From Gemmatimonadota bacterium (GTDB lineage Bacteria > Gemmatimonadota > Gemmatimonadetes > Gemmatimonadales > Gemmatimonadaceae): a stretch of DNA of 64,000 bases. The number at the start of each line of letters is the position of its first letter. Position 1 is the stretch's first letter. The DNA is taken from the NCBI GenBank assembly GCA_021298395.1, contig JAJTFH010000001.1:1-64000 (forward strand). Reading direction: 5' to 3'. The translations under genes were made by a program, and so were the position numbers. The notes under the pieces are model-generated. The model saw only the letters and a program-made list of their open reading frames with translations. It searched no databases and had not been told where the DNA came from. This document shows, in pieces, positions 18,630 to 28,327 of the stretch.

Positions 18630-19271
18630 ATGGAGCTCCACACCCTCCCTTATGTCGTCGTCGACGTCGAGACCACGGGTGGCCGACCCGGCACGGGGGA
18701 CCGCGTCACCGAGGTCGCCGCGGTGCAGGTGGAGCAGGGGCGGATCGCGCTCCTCTACCATTCCCTGGTGAACCCCGAGCGGCCGATCCCGCCCTATGTG
18801 GCGCGCCTCACCGGCATCAGCGACGCCATGGTCCGCGAGGCCCCGACCTTCGCCGAGATCGCCGGGGAGCTCGCCGCCCATCTCGCCGGCCGGATCTTCG
18901 TCGCCCACAACGCGCGATTCGACCTCGGCTTCCTCGGCGCCGAGTTCGCACGCGTCGCACCGACCCCGCTCGATGAGCTCCTCGGTGGCTCCCTCTGTAC
19001 GGTGCGCCTCGCACGTCGCGTGCTCGGGCATCTCCCGCGGCGGAACCTCGATGCGGTGTGTCATCATTACGGGGTGCGGATCGCTGATCGTCACCGTGCG
19101 GCTGGCGATGCCGAGGCGACCGCCCATGTGCTGGTGCATCTGATGGAGGATCTCGCTCGACAAGGGATCCACACCTGGGAGGAGCTCGATCGCTGGCTCA
19201 GCCGCGGGACCTCGCGGAGCGCGCGGGCCCGGGCGATCCCGGTGGCTTCGGATGGCGCTGAGGGCGCCTGA
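18630..19271 (+). CDS. DnaQ/PolC-epsilon-like 3'-5' DEDDh exonuclease
   Basis: YVVVDVETTGGRPGTGDRVTEVAAV, ARLTGISDAMV, FVAHNARFDLGFL, HRAAGDAEAT. Confidence 0.92.
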   Translation: MELHTLPYVVVDVETTGGRPGTGDRVTEVAAVQVEQGRIALLYHSLVNPERPIPPYVARLTGISDAMVREAPTFAEIAGELAAHLAGRIFVAHNARFDLGFLGAEFARVAPTPLDELLGGSLCTVRLARRVLGHLPRRNLDAVCHHYGVRIADRHRAAGDAEATAHVLVHLMEDLARQGIHTWEELDRWLSRGTSRSARARAIPVASDGAEGA

Positions 19272-19292
19272 CCCCTGACCCCCTGATTTCTG

Positions 19293-20201
19293 ATGTCTGC
19301 CCCCACCCCTCTCCACGAATCCCGCCAGCTCGGTGACTGGCGCATCCACGCCCTCCAAGCCGGCGGCCAGCGCCTCGATGGGGGCGCGATGTTCGGCGTC
19401 GTCCCCAAGCCGCTCTGGGAGCGTCGGATCGCCGCGGACGAACGGAATCGCATCCCGCTCGGGATGCGCTGCCTCCTCGTCGAGCATCCCGACGGCCTCG
19501 TGCTGATCGACACCGGGGTGGGGGACAAGGAGGATGCGAAGTTCCTCGACATCTACGGGATCGAGGCGACGGTACCGGGGCATCGCACGATGCTCGAGGC
19601 GGCGTTGGCCGCGGCGGGATTCACCCCAGCCGATGTGAAGGTCGTGATCAACACCCATCTGCACTTCGATCACGCGGGGGGAAATACCCAGCGTGCCGAA
19701 TCTGCCGCGCCAGGGGCCCCGACCCCAGAGGCGGCCGATGCGGCGCCGACCTTCCCGAACGCGCGGTACCTCGTGCAGGCGGGGGAGTTCGCGTACGCGA
19801 CGCACACCAACGAGCGGACGGCGGCGAGCTACTTCACGCGGAACTGGGCCCCGATTCAGCGAAGCGGGCAGCTCGAGCTGGTGGATGGCACCTCGGAGCT
19901 CCTGCCGGGGATCCGGATGCGGGCGACCCCCGGGCACACCCCCCATCACCAGTCGATCGTCCTCGCCAGCGGGGGAGAGACCGCCGTCTTCTTGGGGGAC
20001 CTCTGTCCGACGGCGGCACACGTCCCGCTCCCCTGGATCATGGGGTACGATGTGGAGCCGCTGCGGACCCTGGAGTCGAAACGGGCCCTCTGGGCAGAGG
20101 CGGAGGCCGGGGGGTGGCTCCTGATCTTCGAGCACGATGCGACGACCCCCTGGGGGATCCTGACCCGCGGGGAGAAGGGGATCTCGCTCCGCGCGCCTTG
20201 A
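19293..20201 (+). CDS. MBL-fold metallo-hydrolase
   Basis: VVINTHLHFDHAGGNT, TPGHTPHHQSIVL, FLGDLCPTAAH. Confidence 0.9.
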   Translation: MSAPTPLHESRQLGDWRIHALQAGGQRLDGGAMFGVVPKPLWERRIAADERNRIPLGMRCLLVEHPDGLVLIDTGVGDKEDAKFLDIYGIEATVPGHRTMLEAALAAAGFTPADVKVVINTHLHFDHAGGNTQRAESAAPGAPTPEAADAAPTFPNARYLVQAGEFAYATHTNERTAASYFTRNWAPIQRSGQLELVDGTSELLPGIRMRATPGHTPHHQSIVLASGGETAVFLGDLCPTAAHVPLPWIMGYDVEPLRTLESKRALWAEAEAGGWLLIFEHDATTPWGILTRGEKGISLRAP

Positions 20202-20230
20202 CCTAAGCCCCCATCGGGGCTAGGCTTAGG
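20198..20230 (+). promoter_or_regulatory. Putative infC-operon promoter TTGACC-N17-TAGGCT with nested inverted repeats
   Basis: CCTAAGC (20202-20208)/GCTTAGG (20224-20230) and inner AGCCCC/GGGGCT read directly. Confidence 0.5.
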
Positions 20231-20421
20231 GACAATTCAGTCAAGTGGGTGAGCGTCCGCTCGCCCCACCCTCTGGCCTTCGTCTCCTCGTGAGGCGTCG
20301 AGCTGCAGGAGTCCCGAGGCACCCGACCCGGCCACGATCGTGTGGATGCGGGGTCGGTCTGTGACGCGGACTCCGACCAGCGGGGTTCGCGTCTCGTCGT
20401 TTCAGCCATCGGAGCCGTCGT

Positions 20422-20943
20422 ATCCAGGACACCACCGCCAAGCGGGGCCCCCGCATCAATCGTCAGATCCGCATCTCACCGGTCCGTGTGATCGGTGCCG
20501 ACGGCGCGCAGCTCGGCGTGCTCGAGGTGGATGTGGCGTTGAGCATGGCGGTCGAGGCCGGGTTGGACCTCGTCGAGGTCGCGCCGATGGCACGGCCCCC
20601 GGTGGTCCGGATCATGGACTACGGGAAGTACAAGTTCGAGATGGCTAAGCAGGCGCGGCAGGCCAAGAAGAAGCAGCACGTGATCTTGTTGAAGGAAGTG
20701 AAGTTCCGTCCGGGGATCGAGAAGCATGACTTCGACACGAAGGTCAATCATGCGCGCGCGTTCATCGCGGACGGGAACAAGGTGAAGGTGACGTTGATGT
20801 TCCGCGGTCGGCAGATCGCGCATCCGGAGCTGGGCATGGCGGTCGTGGATCGCGTGGCTCAGACGATGGCGGATGTGGCCAAGATCGAGACCGCGGCGAA
20901 GCTCGAGGGGAAGGCCCTCACGATGATCCTCACGCCGAAATAG
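20422..20943 (+). CDS. infC: Translation initiation factor IF-3 with probable ATC (AUC) start codon
   Basis: Frame encodes (I/M)QDTTAKRGPRINRQIRISPVRVIGADGAQLGV...VVRIMDYGKYKFEM; no ATG/GTG/TTG between the in-frame stop at 20362 and the conserved N-domain; GGAG upstream of ATC 20422. Confidence 0.85.
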   Translation: MQDTTAKRGPRINRQIRISPVRVIGADGAQLGVLEVDVALSMAVEAGLDLVEVAPMARPPVVRIMDYGKYKFEMAKQARQAKKKQHVILLKEVKFRPGIEKHDFDTKVNHARAFIADGNKVKVTLMFRGRQIAHPELGMAVVDRVAQTMADVAKIETAAKLEGKALTMILTPK

Positions 20944-20952
20944 GACCACACG

Positions 20953-21150
20953 ATGCCGAAGATGAAGACCCACAAGGGCGCCAAGAAGCGCTTCTCCGTG
21001 ACGGGGAAGGGCAAGGTGCGCCGTCTGAAGGCCTACAAGAGCCACATCCTGACCAAGAAGACCGCCAAGCGGAAGCGCAATCTCCGTCGTCCGACCACGG
21101 TCGCGACGAACGGTGAGGCGAAGAACCTCAAGCGCCTGCTGCAGGCCTAA
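20953..21150 (+). CDS. rpmI: Ribosomal protein bL35
   Basis: [45 protein letters not shown]. Confidence 0.97.
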   Translation: MPKMKTHKGAKKRFSVTGKGKVRRLKAYKSHILTKKTAKRKRNLRRPTTVATNGEAKNLKRLLQA

Positions 21151-21162
21151 GGAGACCGAACC

Positions 21163-21525
21163 ATGCCACGCGTCAAATCCAATGTCGTGCGCTTGAAGCG
21201 CAAGAAGCAGATCCTCAAGGCGGCCAAGGGGGCCTTCGGGGGACGGAGCAAGCTCTGGAAGGCCGCGAAGGAGACCGTCGAGCGCGGGTGGGTCTACGCG
21301 TATCGGGATCGGAAGGCGAAGAAGCGCGATTTCCGGAAGCTCTGGATCATGCGCATCAACGCCGCGGCGCGCCTCAACGGGATGAGCTACAGCACCTTCA
21401 TCTCGGGTGTGCAGCTCGCGGGGATCGAGGTGGATCGCAAGATCCTCGCCGATCTCGCGGTGAAGGATGCGGCAGCGTTCGCGCAGATCGCCGAGCAGGC
21501 ACAGGCGGCGCTCGCGAAGCAGTAA
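21163..21525 (+). CDS. rplT: Ribosomal protein bL20
   Basis: [62 protein letters not shown]. Confidence 0.97.
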   Translation: MPRVKSNVVRLKRKKQILKAAKGAFGGRSKLWKAAKETVERGWVYAYRDRKAKKRDFRKLWIMRINAAARLNGMSYSTFISGVQLAGIEVDRKILADLAVKDAAAFAQIAEQAQAALAKQ

Positions 21526-21544
21526 GCGGTCCGTCATGATGAGC

Positions 21545-21590
21545 CGAGGGCGGGGGATGGCGTGGTCCGCCCCCCGCCCTCGATTCGTTC
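21545..21590 (+). terminator. Stem-loop after rplT
   Basis: CGAGGGCGGGGG...CCCCCGCCCTCG followed by ATTCGTTC. Confidence 0.6.
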
Positions 21591-21630
21591 CTATCTTTCC
21601 TTCGGTCCCGTTCCCTCGTCCCTCCCTCTC

Positions 21631-22665
21631 GTGACCCTCTCCGAATTCCTTGCGTCGGTCGAGCAGTTGGCCGCGGATGCGCCGGCGCAGATCGCGGCGA
21701 CCGCGACCCTCGATGAGTGGACCGCGGTGCGCACCGCCCTCGTCGGGCGGCAGGCGGGGCGCATCACCGACCTGATGACCGGCCTCGCCGCCCTCCCCAA
21801 GGAGGCGAAGCGTGAGGCAGGGCAACGCGTCAACGCCGTCAAGGCGACCATCGAGGCCGCGCTCGACGCGCGGCAGGCGGCGCTCGAGGCCGCGGCGCAG
21901 GGCGCGTCCACCCCGCTCGATCGCTCGATGCCGGGTCGCGCGCACTGGCGCGGCGCGGTCCACCCCGTCTCGCAGGTGATCGATGAGGTCGTGGAGATCT
22001 TCCGCGAGCTCGGCTTCACCATCGCGCTCGGGCCGGAGGCCGAGGGGGCGTGGTACAACTTCGGCGCGCTGAACTTCCCCGCGGATCACCCCGCGATGGA
22101 TATGCACGACACGCTCTACCTCGGCGCCGACCAGGTGCTGCGCACGCACACCTCCCCGGTGCAGGTGCGCACCCTGCAGCAGTATCCCCCACCGGTGCGG
22201 ATCCTCGCCCCAGGCAACGTCTATCGCCGCGACTTCTTCGATCCCTCGCACGCCCCGATGTTCGCGCAGGTCGAAGGGCTCGTCGTCGACGAAGGGGTCA
22301 CCTTCGCCGACCTCAAGGCAACCCTCTCGCACTTTGCGCGCCGCTTCTTCGGAGCGGAGACCACCACGCGTTTCCGCCCGAGCTTCTTCCCGTTCACGGA
22401 GCCGAGTGCGGAGATGGATGTGCGCTGCGGGGTCTGCCGCGGCGCGGGCTGTGGGGTCTGTAAGCAGTCGGGGTGGATCGAGATCCTCGGCGCGGGGATG
22501 GTGCATCCCGCGGTGCTCGAGGCGGCAGGGCTCGATAGCGAGACGTACACCGGATGGGCCTTCGGGATGGGACCCGCGCGCACGGCGCTCTCACGCCACG
22601 GGATCCCCGACATCCGGATCCTCTACGACTCGGACGTCCGCGTCCTCGATCAGTTCGTCTCATGA
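21631..22665 (+). CDS. pheS: Phenylalanyl-tRNA synthetase alpha subunit
   Basis: HPVSQVIDEVVEIFRELGF, DTLYLGADQVLRTHTSPVQVR, FFPFTEPSAEMDV, GMGPARTALSRHGIPDIRILYDSDVR; GTG start at 21631 preferred. Confidence 0.96.
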   Translation: MTLSEFLASVEQLAADAPAQIAATATLDEWTAVRTALVGRQAGRITDLMTGLAALPKEAKREAGQRVNAVKATIEAALDARQAALEAAAQGASTPLDRSMPGRAHWRGAVHPVSQVIDEVVEIFRELGFTIALGPEAEGAWYNFGALNFPADHPAMDMHDTLYLGADQVLRTHTSPVQVRTLQQYPPPVRILAPGNVYRRDFFDPSHAPMFAQVEGLVVDEGVTFADLKATLSHFARRFFGAETTTRFRPSFFPFTEPSAEMDVRCGVCRGAGCGVCKQSGWIEILGAGMVHPAVLEAAGLDSETYTGWAFGMGPARTALSRHGIPDIRILYDSDVRVLDQFVS

Positions 22666-25100
22666 ACGTCTCGCACGCCTGGCTTGCTCGTTTCGTCCCG
22701 CACGGTCGCTCACCGGAGGCGATCCGCGATCTCCTCACCGCGCATGTGGCGACGGTGGAGGGGCTCGAGTCGTTGCGCCCCGACCTCGTCCCCTTCGTCG
22801 TGGGGCAGGTGATCGCGAGCGAGAAGATCCCCGAGACGAAGCTCTCGTACAACTCGGTCGATGACGGGAGCGGCACGCTCCTCGAGGTGGTCTGCGGTGC
22901 GCCGAATGTGACGGTGGGGGCCAAGTACCCCTTCGCGCGCACCGGGACGACGATGCCCGGCGGGCTTGTGATCGAGAAGCGGAAGATCCGCGGCTTCACC
23001 TCGAATGGGATGCTCTGCTCCGCGCGCGAGCTCGGACTCGGCGAGGACCATGATGGGATCCTCACGCTCGAGACCTCTGCGGCTCCGGGGACGCCCTTCC
23101 TCGAGGTCTTCCCGACGGGAGATGTGCGGATCGTCGTCGATGTGCTGCCGAATCGCCCCGATCTGCTCTCGCATCGTGGGGTGGCTCGCGAGGTCGCGGC
23201 GTTGACCGGGGTCGCGCTCCAGATGCCGGAGGAGCTCGCGGCGTTGCCTGCGCTCACCGCAGCGGTGGTGCGCGGTGGTCAAGAAGGTACGGCAGGCGGG
23301 ATCACCGTGCGCATCGCCGATCGCGCTGATTGCCCGCAGTACGCGGCGGCGGTGATCGAGGGCATGGCGGTGGGGCCCAGCCCGGCCTGGTTGCGTGCGG
23401 CGGTGGAGGCGGTGGGTGGGCGGTCGATCAACAACCTCGTCGACGCCACGAACTACCTGCTGCACGGCTTCGGGCAGCCGGTGCATGCCTTCGATGCGGC
23501 GCGGCTCGGCGGCGCGACGCTTGAAGTGCGCCGCGCCCGTGCTGGGGAGACCCTGGTCACGCTCGATGGCGCGTCGCGAACGCTCGCGCCGAACATGCTC
23601 GTGATCGCGGACGGTTCGGCACCGACGGCGCTCGCCGGTGTGATGGGTGGGCAGGGGAGCGAGGTCACCGAATCCACGACGCGTGTGGTGCTCGAGGTCG
23701 CGGAGTTCGCGCCAGCGTTGGTACGTACGACGCGCCGCGCGGTTGGGCTCTCGACCGATGCGAGCTACCGGTTTGAGCGCGGGATCGACGGCGGGGCGCT
23801 CGAGGAGATGTTGAAGATCGGTGCGGCGTTGCTCGCGCAGGTGGGTGGCGGGAAGGTCACGGGGCTGGTGCATCTCGGTGAGGCCCCGTCGGCCCGGCCC
23901 GTGGTGACGGTGCGCCCGGCGCGGGTCGCGGCGGTGCTTGGGGATGCGGTGCCTGCGGCGGAGATCGCGGCGCTGCTCACGAGTGTCGGATGCGCGGTGG
24001 CGGCTTCGGGCGCGAACGGCGCGCTCGCGGTCACCCCCCCCTCGTGGCGCCACGATATCCATCGTGAGGTCGATGGCATCGAGGAGGTCGCGCGGTTACG
24101 CGGCTTTGAGAGACTGCCCGATGCATTGCAGGGCGCGCGGCCCGGCACCGTGCCCGATCATCCGCTCTGGGTCGCGTATCGCCGGTTGCGGGATGCGCTC
24201 GTCGCCGAAGGGGCGCATGAGGTGCGCCCGCTCCCCTTCGTGCGCGGCGAGGACGCCTCGCATGTGCGGGTGCGGAACCCCCTTGCCGAGGATGAGCCGC
24301 ATCTGCGGCGGTCGCTCCTCGAATCGCTTGCGCGTCGCGCCGAGTACAACCTCACACGGATGCAGGGGGATGTACGGCTCTTCGAGGTCGGTGCGGTCTT
24401 CCGGCCGTCGAGCGCGGCGCTCCCGCATGAGGAGCATCGCGTCGCGGCGCTCGTGATGGGGTCGCGTCGCCCCGTGCACTTCTCCGAGCCACAGCCGCCG
24501 GCGTACGACGCCTGGGATGCGAAGGCGCTCGGCGAGCGGATGGCGGCGGTCGCGCATCCCGGTGCGGTGGTCACGCTCCGTGCGGCCGGTGAAGCGACGG
24601 GTGCGCTCTGGGAGATCGTCGCGGACGATCAGGTAGTCGGTGAGATCCGGCAGCTCGCCCTCGATGCGCCGGTGTGGGCGAGGCCCGCGTTCGGGATCGA
24701 GCTCATGCTCGGGGCGATGCCGAGCGCGCCGGTCGCACCGCCGCAGTCGCACGCGCATGGTACGGCGACGTCGCAAGAGCGGCGGGCCCCGGTTCGCTTC
24801 CGCACCCTCCCCACCACGCCGGCCGCGGAGTTCGATCTCGCGCTCCTCGTCCCCGACGCGGTCGAGGCGGCGGCGGTCGAGGCGGTGCTGCGTGAGGCGG
24901 GTGGGGCCCTCCTCGAGCGGTGTGTGTTGTTCGACGAGTTCCGCGGGACGGGGGTGGCCGAGGGGTTCCGCTCGCTCGCGTGGCGCCTCACCTTCCGGCA
25001 TCCGGAGCGGACCCTGAAGGAGAAGGAGATCGAGGGTCGCCGGCAGCAGCTCCTCTCAGCGGTGGAGACCCGACTCGATGTCCGACCCCGTGTCGCCTGA
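22662..25100 (+). CDS. pheT: Phenylalanyl-tRNA synthetase beta subunit
   Basis: tRNA-binding domain VVCGAPNVTVG, NRPDLLSHRGVAREVAAL, SYRFERGID, PPSWRHDIHREVDGIEEVARLRGF, C-terminal FDX-ACB domain. Confidence 0.95.
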   Translation: MNVSHAWLARFVPHGRSPEAIRDLLTAHVATVEGLESLRPDLVPFVVGQVIASEKIPETKLSYNSVDDGSGTLLEVVCGAPNVTVGAKYPFARTGTTMPGGLVIEKRKIRGFTSNGMLCSARELGLGEDHDGILTLETSAAPGTPFLEVFPTGDVRIVVDVLPNRPDLLSHRGVAREVAALTGVALQMPEELAALPALTAAVVRGGQEGTAGGITVRIADRADCPQYAAAVIEGMAVGPSPAWLRAAVEAVGGRSINNLVDATNYLLHGFGQPVHAFDAARLGGATLEVRRARAGETLVTLDGASRTLAPNMLVIADGSAPTALAGVMGGQGSEVTESTTRVVLEVAEFAPALVRTTRRAVGLSTDASYRFERGIDGGALEEMLKIGAALLAQVGGGKVTGLVHLGEAPSARPVVTVRPARVAAVLGDAVPAAEIAALLTSVGCAVAASGANGALAVTPPSWRHDIHREVDGIEEVARLRGFERLPDALQGARPGTVPDHPLWVAYRRLRDALVAEGAHEVRPLPFVRGEDASHVRVRNPLAEDEPHLRRSLLESLARRAEYNLTRMQGDVRLFEVGAVFRPSSAALPHEEHRVAALVMGSRRPVHFSEPQPPAYDAWDAKALGERMAAVAHPGAVVTLRAAGEATGALWEIVADDQVVGEIRQLALDAPVWARPAFGIELMLGAMPSAPVAPPQSHAHGTATSQERRAPVRFRTLPTTPAAEFDLALLVPDAVEAAAVEAVLREAGGALLERCVLFDEFRGTGVAEGFRSLAWRLTFRHPERTLKEKEIEGRRQQLLSAVETRLDVRPRVA

Positions 25101-25383
25101 CGTACCGGTCTCCGCGGCCTTCCGCGAGCTCGAGCACCTCGTCCGCAACCTCGGCGAGGAGGTCGGGACCTTCCGGAAGCGTGCGCAGCAGGCCGAGGCG
25201 CGGCTCAAGGCGCTAGGCGCCGCGCCTGCGGGCGATACGAGCGCCGAGGAGCGGGTCGCGGCCCTCGAGGCGGAGAATGCGCACCTGCGGGCGCGGCTCG
25301 ATCTGGCGGCCGAACGCACCAAGGCGATGCTCGAACGGGTGCGATTCCTGCGGCAGCAACACCTGCTCGGAGGGGAGTCATGA
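25078..25383 (+). CDS. Small coiled-coil protein (ZapB-like in organisation), upstream of zapA
   Basis: Heptad-rich ORF ATGA-coupled to zapA; overlaps the pheT 3' end. Confidence 0.65.
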   Translation: MSDPVSPDVPVSAAFRELEHLVRNLGEEVGTFRKRAQQAEARLKALGAAPAGDTSAEERVAALEAENAHLRARLDLAAERTKAMLERVRFLRQQHLLGGES

Positions 25384-25670
25384 CCATGCATTCCACGCGG
25401 GTCCGGATCGTCGGGGAGGAGTACACGATCCGAACGACCGTCCCGCCGGAGCAGACCGAGGCGGTGGCCGCGCATGTGGATGCGGCGATCCGGAAGGTCC
25501 TCGAGAGCCCGACGATCACCGACCCCGGGAAAGCGGCGATCCTGGCCGCGATGGCGATCACCGACGAGCTCTTCCGGGAACGTGAGGCGCAGCAGGCGGT
25601 GGCCGAGAAGATGAAGACTCTCTCGGGTGAGCTCCGGCGCTGGCTCCCGCCGGGGAAGCGCGGGGAATAG
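25380..25670 (+). CDS. zapA: Cell division protein ZapA
   Basis: RVRIVGEEYTIRTTVPPEQTEAVAAHVDAAIRKV ... AILAAMAITDELF. Confidence 0.85.
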   Translation: MTMHSTRVRIVGEEYTIRTTVPPEQTEAVAAHVDAAIRKVLESPTITDPGKAAILAAMAITDELFREREAQQAVAEKMKTLSGELRRWLPPGKRGE

Positions 25671-25723
25671 CTCGAGTAGCGTCGCGCAGGCGGCTCGCGA
25701 AACCGTCAGTCATCCCTGACAGT

Positions 25724-25752
25724 CGATGTCCGAACATCGTTTGCCATTTTTC
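25724..25752 (+). terminator. Hairpin CGATGT-CCGA-ACATCG followed by T-rich tract
   Basis: Perfect 6-bp stem then TTTGCCATTTTTC. Confidence 0.45.
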
Positions 25753-25769
25753 ATTCTCCGGGGTACCTT
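25741..25769 (+). promoter_or_regulatory. Putative promoter TTGCCA-N17-TACCTT
   Basis: Direct reading; precedes a ~185-nt non-coding structured stretch and rny. Confidence 0.6.
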
Positions 25770-25775
25770 GGGGAT

Positions 25776-25960
25776 GTGAGCACTGGGCGCGAATGCCCGT
25801 AGGTCTTTGTGCCGCTGTGAGTTACCCCTCCCGTCCCGCGCCCTTCGTCGGCGCCCGACCGGTCGGCGCCTTCACAGAGTGGTCCAGAGATCAGCGAGCT
25901 GCCGGCGCCTTCCTTTCTGATCTGCGGCGCTGGCCGGCCGCCTTGCTGATAGAGTGTCAA
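25776..25960 (+). ncRNA. Candidate structured RNA (6S-like location and length, or long rny leader)
   Basis: Own promoter; complementary segments GGGCGCG (25785-25791)/CGCGCCC (25837-25843), CTGTGA (25815-25820)/TCACAG (25872-25877), GGCGCCCGACC/GGTCGGCGCC (25850-25870); no convincing ORF. Confidence 0.4.
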
Positions 25961-25961
25961 G

Positions 25962-27563
25962 ATGATTCTTACGTTGCCCATCGCGATCGCGATCGGCGGT
26001 GCCCTCGTGGCCGCCCTTCCGATCGCATTCGTTTTCGGACGTCGTTCGGGCCAGCGCGTCGGTCGTGCCGCCGCGGAAGCGGCCCAGCAGGCCGCCGGGG
26101 AATCGGCGGAACAGCTCGCCAAGAAGATCCGCAGCGACGCCGAGCGAGAGGCCGATGCCGCTCGCAAGCAGGCGGTCCTCGCCGGAAAGGAAGAGGTGAT
26201 GAAGGTGCGCGAGGCCTGGGAGCAGGAGGCCCGCAAGCGCCGCGAGGAGATCGAGCGCGAGGAGCGCCGGGTCGTGGAGCGCGAGCAGCAGATCGACAAG
26301 AAGGTCGACATCGTCGACCAGAAGGACCGCGACCTCGGCCGCCGGGCGAGCGAACTCGGACGCCGGGAGAAGCAGCTCGAGGAGCGTCAGGTCGAGCTCG
26401 ACGGGATGCTCGGTGAGGAGCGTCGTCGGCTCGAGCAGCTCGCCGGGCTCTCGGCCACCGAGGCCAAGGCCGAGCTGATCCGTCGCATGGAGGAGGAGGC
26501 GCACGCCGATGCCGCGAACCGGATCCGCGAGATTCGTGACTCGGCCAAGCGCAACGCCGACCGCGAGGCGAAGAAGATCGTCGCGCTCGCCGTCCAGCGG
26601 ATCGCGGCCGAGCACACGGCGGAGATCACTGCCTCGGCGGTCTCGCTCCCGAAGGACGACATGAAGGGGCGCATCATCGGGCGCGAGGGGCGGAACATCC
26701 GCGCCTTCGAGCTCGCGACCGGGGTGGACGTCATCATCGATGACACGCCGGATACGGTGGTGGTCAGCTGCTTCGATCCGGTCCGGCGCGAGGTCGCGCG
26801 GCTCGCACTCGAGAAGCTCGTCGCCGACGGGCGCATCCATCCGGGGCGGATCGAGGAGGTCGTCGAGAAGTCGCGGAAGGAGGTCGACGCCTCGATCATC
26901 GAGACGGGGGAGCAGGCGGCCTATGAGGTGGGCGTGCATGGGCTGCACCCCGAGATGATCAAGTTGATCGGCCGCATGAAGTGGCGGACGAGCTATGGGC
27001 AGAACATCCTCGCGCATTCCAAGGAGGTCGCCTTCCTCGCCGGGATGATGGCGGCGGAGCTCGGGCTCGATGTGGCGATGGCCAAGCGCGGCGCCCTGCT
27101 GCACGACGTGGGGAAGGTGCTCACGCACGATCACGAAGGGACGCACGTGCAACTCGGCGTGGAGGTCGCGACCAAGTATGGGGAGAGTCCCCTCGTCGTG
27201 AACTGCATCGCGGCGCACCACGATGATGTGCCGCACGAGAGCGAGGTCTCGGTGCTCGTGCAGGCGGCGGATGCGATCTCGGGCTCACGCCCGGGCGCGC
27301 GCCGGGAAGCCTTCGAGACCTACGTGAAGCGGCTCGAGGGGCTCGAGAAGATCGCGTCGGGCTACAAGGGCGTCGATCGCGTCTTCGCCATCCAGGCGGG
27401 GCGCGAGGTGCGCGTGATCGTCGATCCGGACGGCATCGACGATGCGCGCATGCAATCCCTCACCGCCGAGATCGCGCGGCGGGTCGAGTCCGAGCTGCAG
27501 TACCCGGGGCAGATCAAGGTCGTGGCGATCCGAGAGACGAGGGCCTCCGACATTGCCCGCTGA
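25962..27563 (+). CDS. rny: Ribonuclease Y
   Basis: N-terminal TM, long coiled coil, KH domain [31 protein letters not shown] domain [10 protein letters not shown]...ALLHDVGKV. Confidence 0.96.
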   Translation: MILTLPIAIAIGGALVAALPIAFVFGRRSGQRVGRAAAEAAQQAAGESAEQLAKKIRSDAEREADAARKQAVLAGKEEVMKVREAWEQEARKRREEIEREERRVVEREQQIDKKVDIVDQKDRDLGRRASELGRREKQLEERQVELDGMLGEERRRLEQLAGLSATEAKAELIRRMEEEAHADAANRIREIRDSAKRNADREAKKIVALAVQRIAAEHTAEITASAVSLPKDDMKGRIIGREGRNIRAFELATGVDVIIDDTPDTVVVSCFDPVRREVARLALEKLVADGRIHPGRIEEVVEKSRKEVDASIIETGEQAAYEVGVHGLHPEMIKLIGRMKWRTSYGQNILAHSKEVAFLAGMMAAELGLDVAMAKRGALLHDVGKVLTHDHEGTHVQLGVEVATKYGESPLVVNCIAAHHDDVPHESEVSVLVQAADAISGSRPGARREAFETYVKRLEGLEKIASGYKGVDRVFAIQAGREVRVIVDPDGIDDARMQSLTAEIARRVESELQYPGQIKVVAIRETRASDIAR

Positions 27564-28319
27564 ACGGATCGATGGGGTCGCGATCGCGGCCACGGTACGG
27601 GCGCAGGTCGCCACGGACACCGCGGCGCTCGTCGCGCAGGGGATCGTCCCCGGGCTGACCGTCGTCCTCGTCGGCGACGACCCGGCGAGCGCGGTCTACG
27701 TGGCCTCCAAGGAGAAGGCGTGCACGGAGGCGGGGATGCGGGGCGAGACGATCCGTCTCGACGCCGCGACCCCCGAGGGGGAGCTCCTCGCGCTGATCGA
27801 TCGACTCAATGCCGATCCGGCGGTGCATGGGATCCTCGTGCAGATGCCGGTCCCGAAGCACATCGATGCGCAGAAGGTGATCCGGCGCATCGATCCGATG
27901 AAGGACGTCGATGGCTTCCATCCGGTGAATGCCGGCAAGGTGCTGATCGGCGATGCCGATGGGTTCGCGCCCTGTCGGGGACGGGCGCCGATTGCACGGT
28001 GACGATCTGCCATTCGCGGACCACGAATCTCGCCGCGCACACGCGCCGCGCGGATATCCTGATCGCTGCCATCGGGAAGCCGGAGATGGTCACCGCCGAC
28101 ATGGTGAAGCCGGGCGCCGTGGTGATCGACGTGGGGATCAATCGCGTCGAGGACCCGAGCGCCAAGAAGGGCTATCGGATCGTCGGGGACGTGAAGTACG
28201 ACGAGGTCGCCGCGGTCGCGTCGAGGATCACCCCCGTCCCTGGTGGGGTCGGGCCGATGACGATCGCGATGCTCCTCGCGAACACCGTGCGCGCCGCGCG
28301 GCTCGCGCACGGGCGCTGA
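27553..28319 (+). pseudogene. folD: folD (methylenetetrahydrofolate dehydrogenase/cyclohydrolase) with internal deletion plus frameshift
   Basis: Frame 1: [15 protein letters not shown]...[28 protein letters not shown]; then frame 3: [56 protein letters not shown]...[20 protein letters not shown]. The TPxG...GRSxxVGxP segment is missing. Confidence 0.85.
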
Positions 28320-28327
28320 CCGCCATC

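Noticed and set aside
18161-18976. + strand 271-aa ORF over rex
   Set aside because: Opposes rex and overlaps dnaQ out of frame; no recognisable domain.
20488-20943. infC starting at GTG 20488
   Set aside because: Would delete the conserved RINxxIRxxxVRVI motif of IF3; the upstream ATC start explains the reading frame better.
20476-22506. 676-aa minus-strand ORF
   Set aside because: Antisense to infC, rpmI, rplT and pheS, all recognised on +.
27720-28319. Independent 199-aa protein downstream of folD
   Set aside because: Only its C-terminal ~100 residues look real and they are the FolD C-terminus; the N-terminal part is out-of-frame noise.
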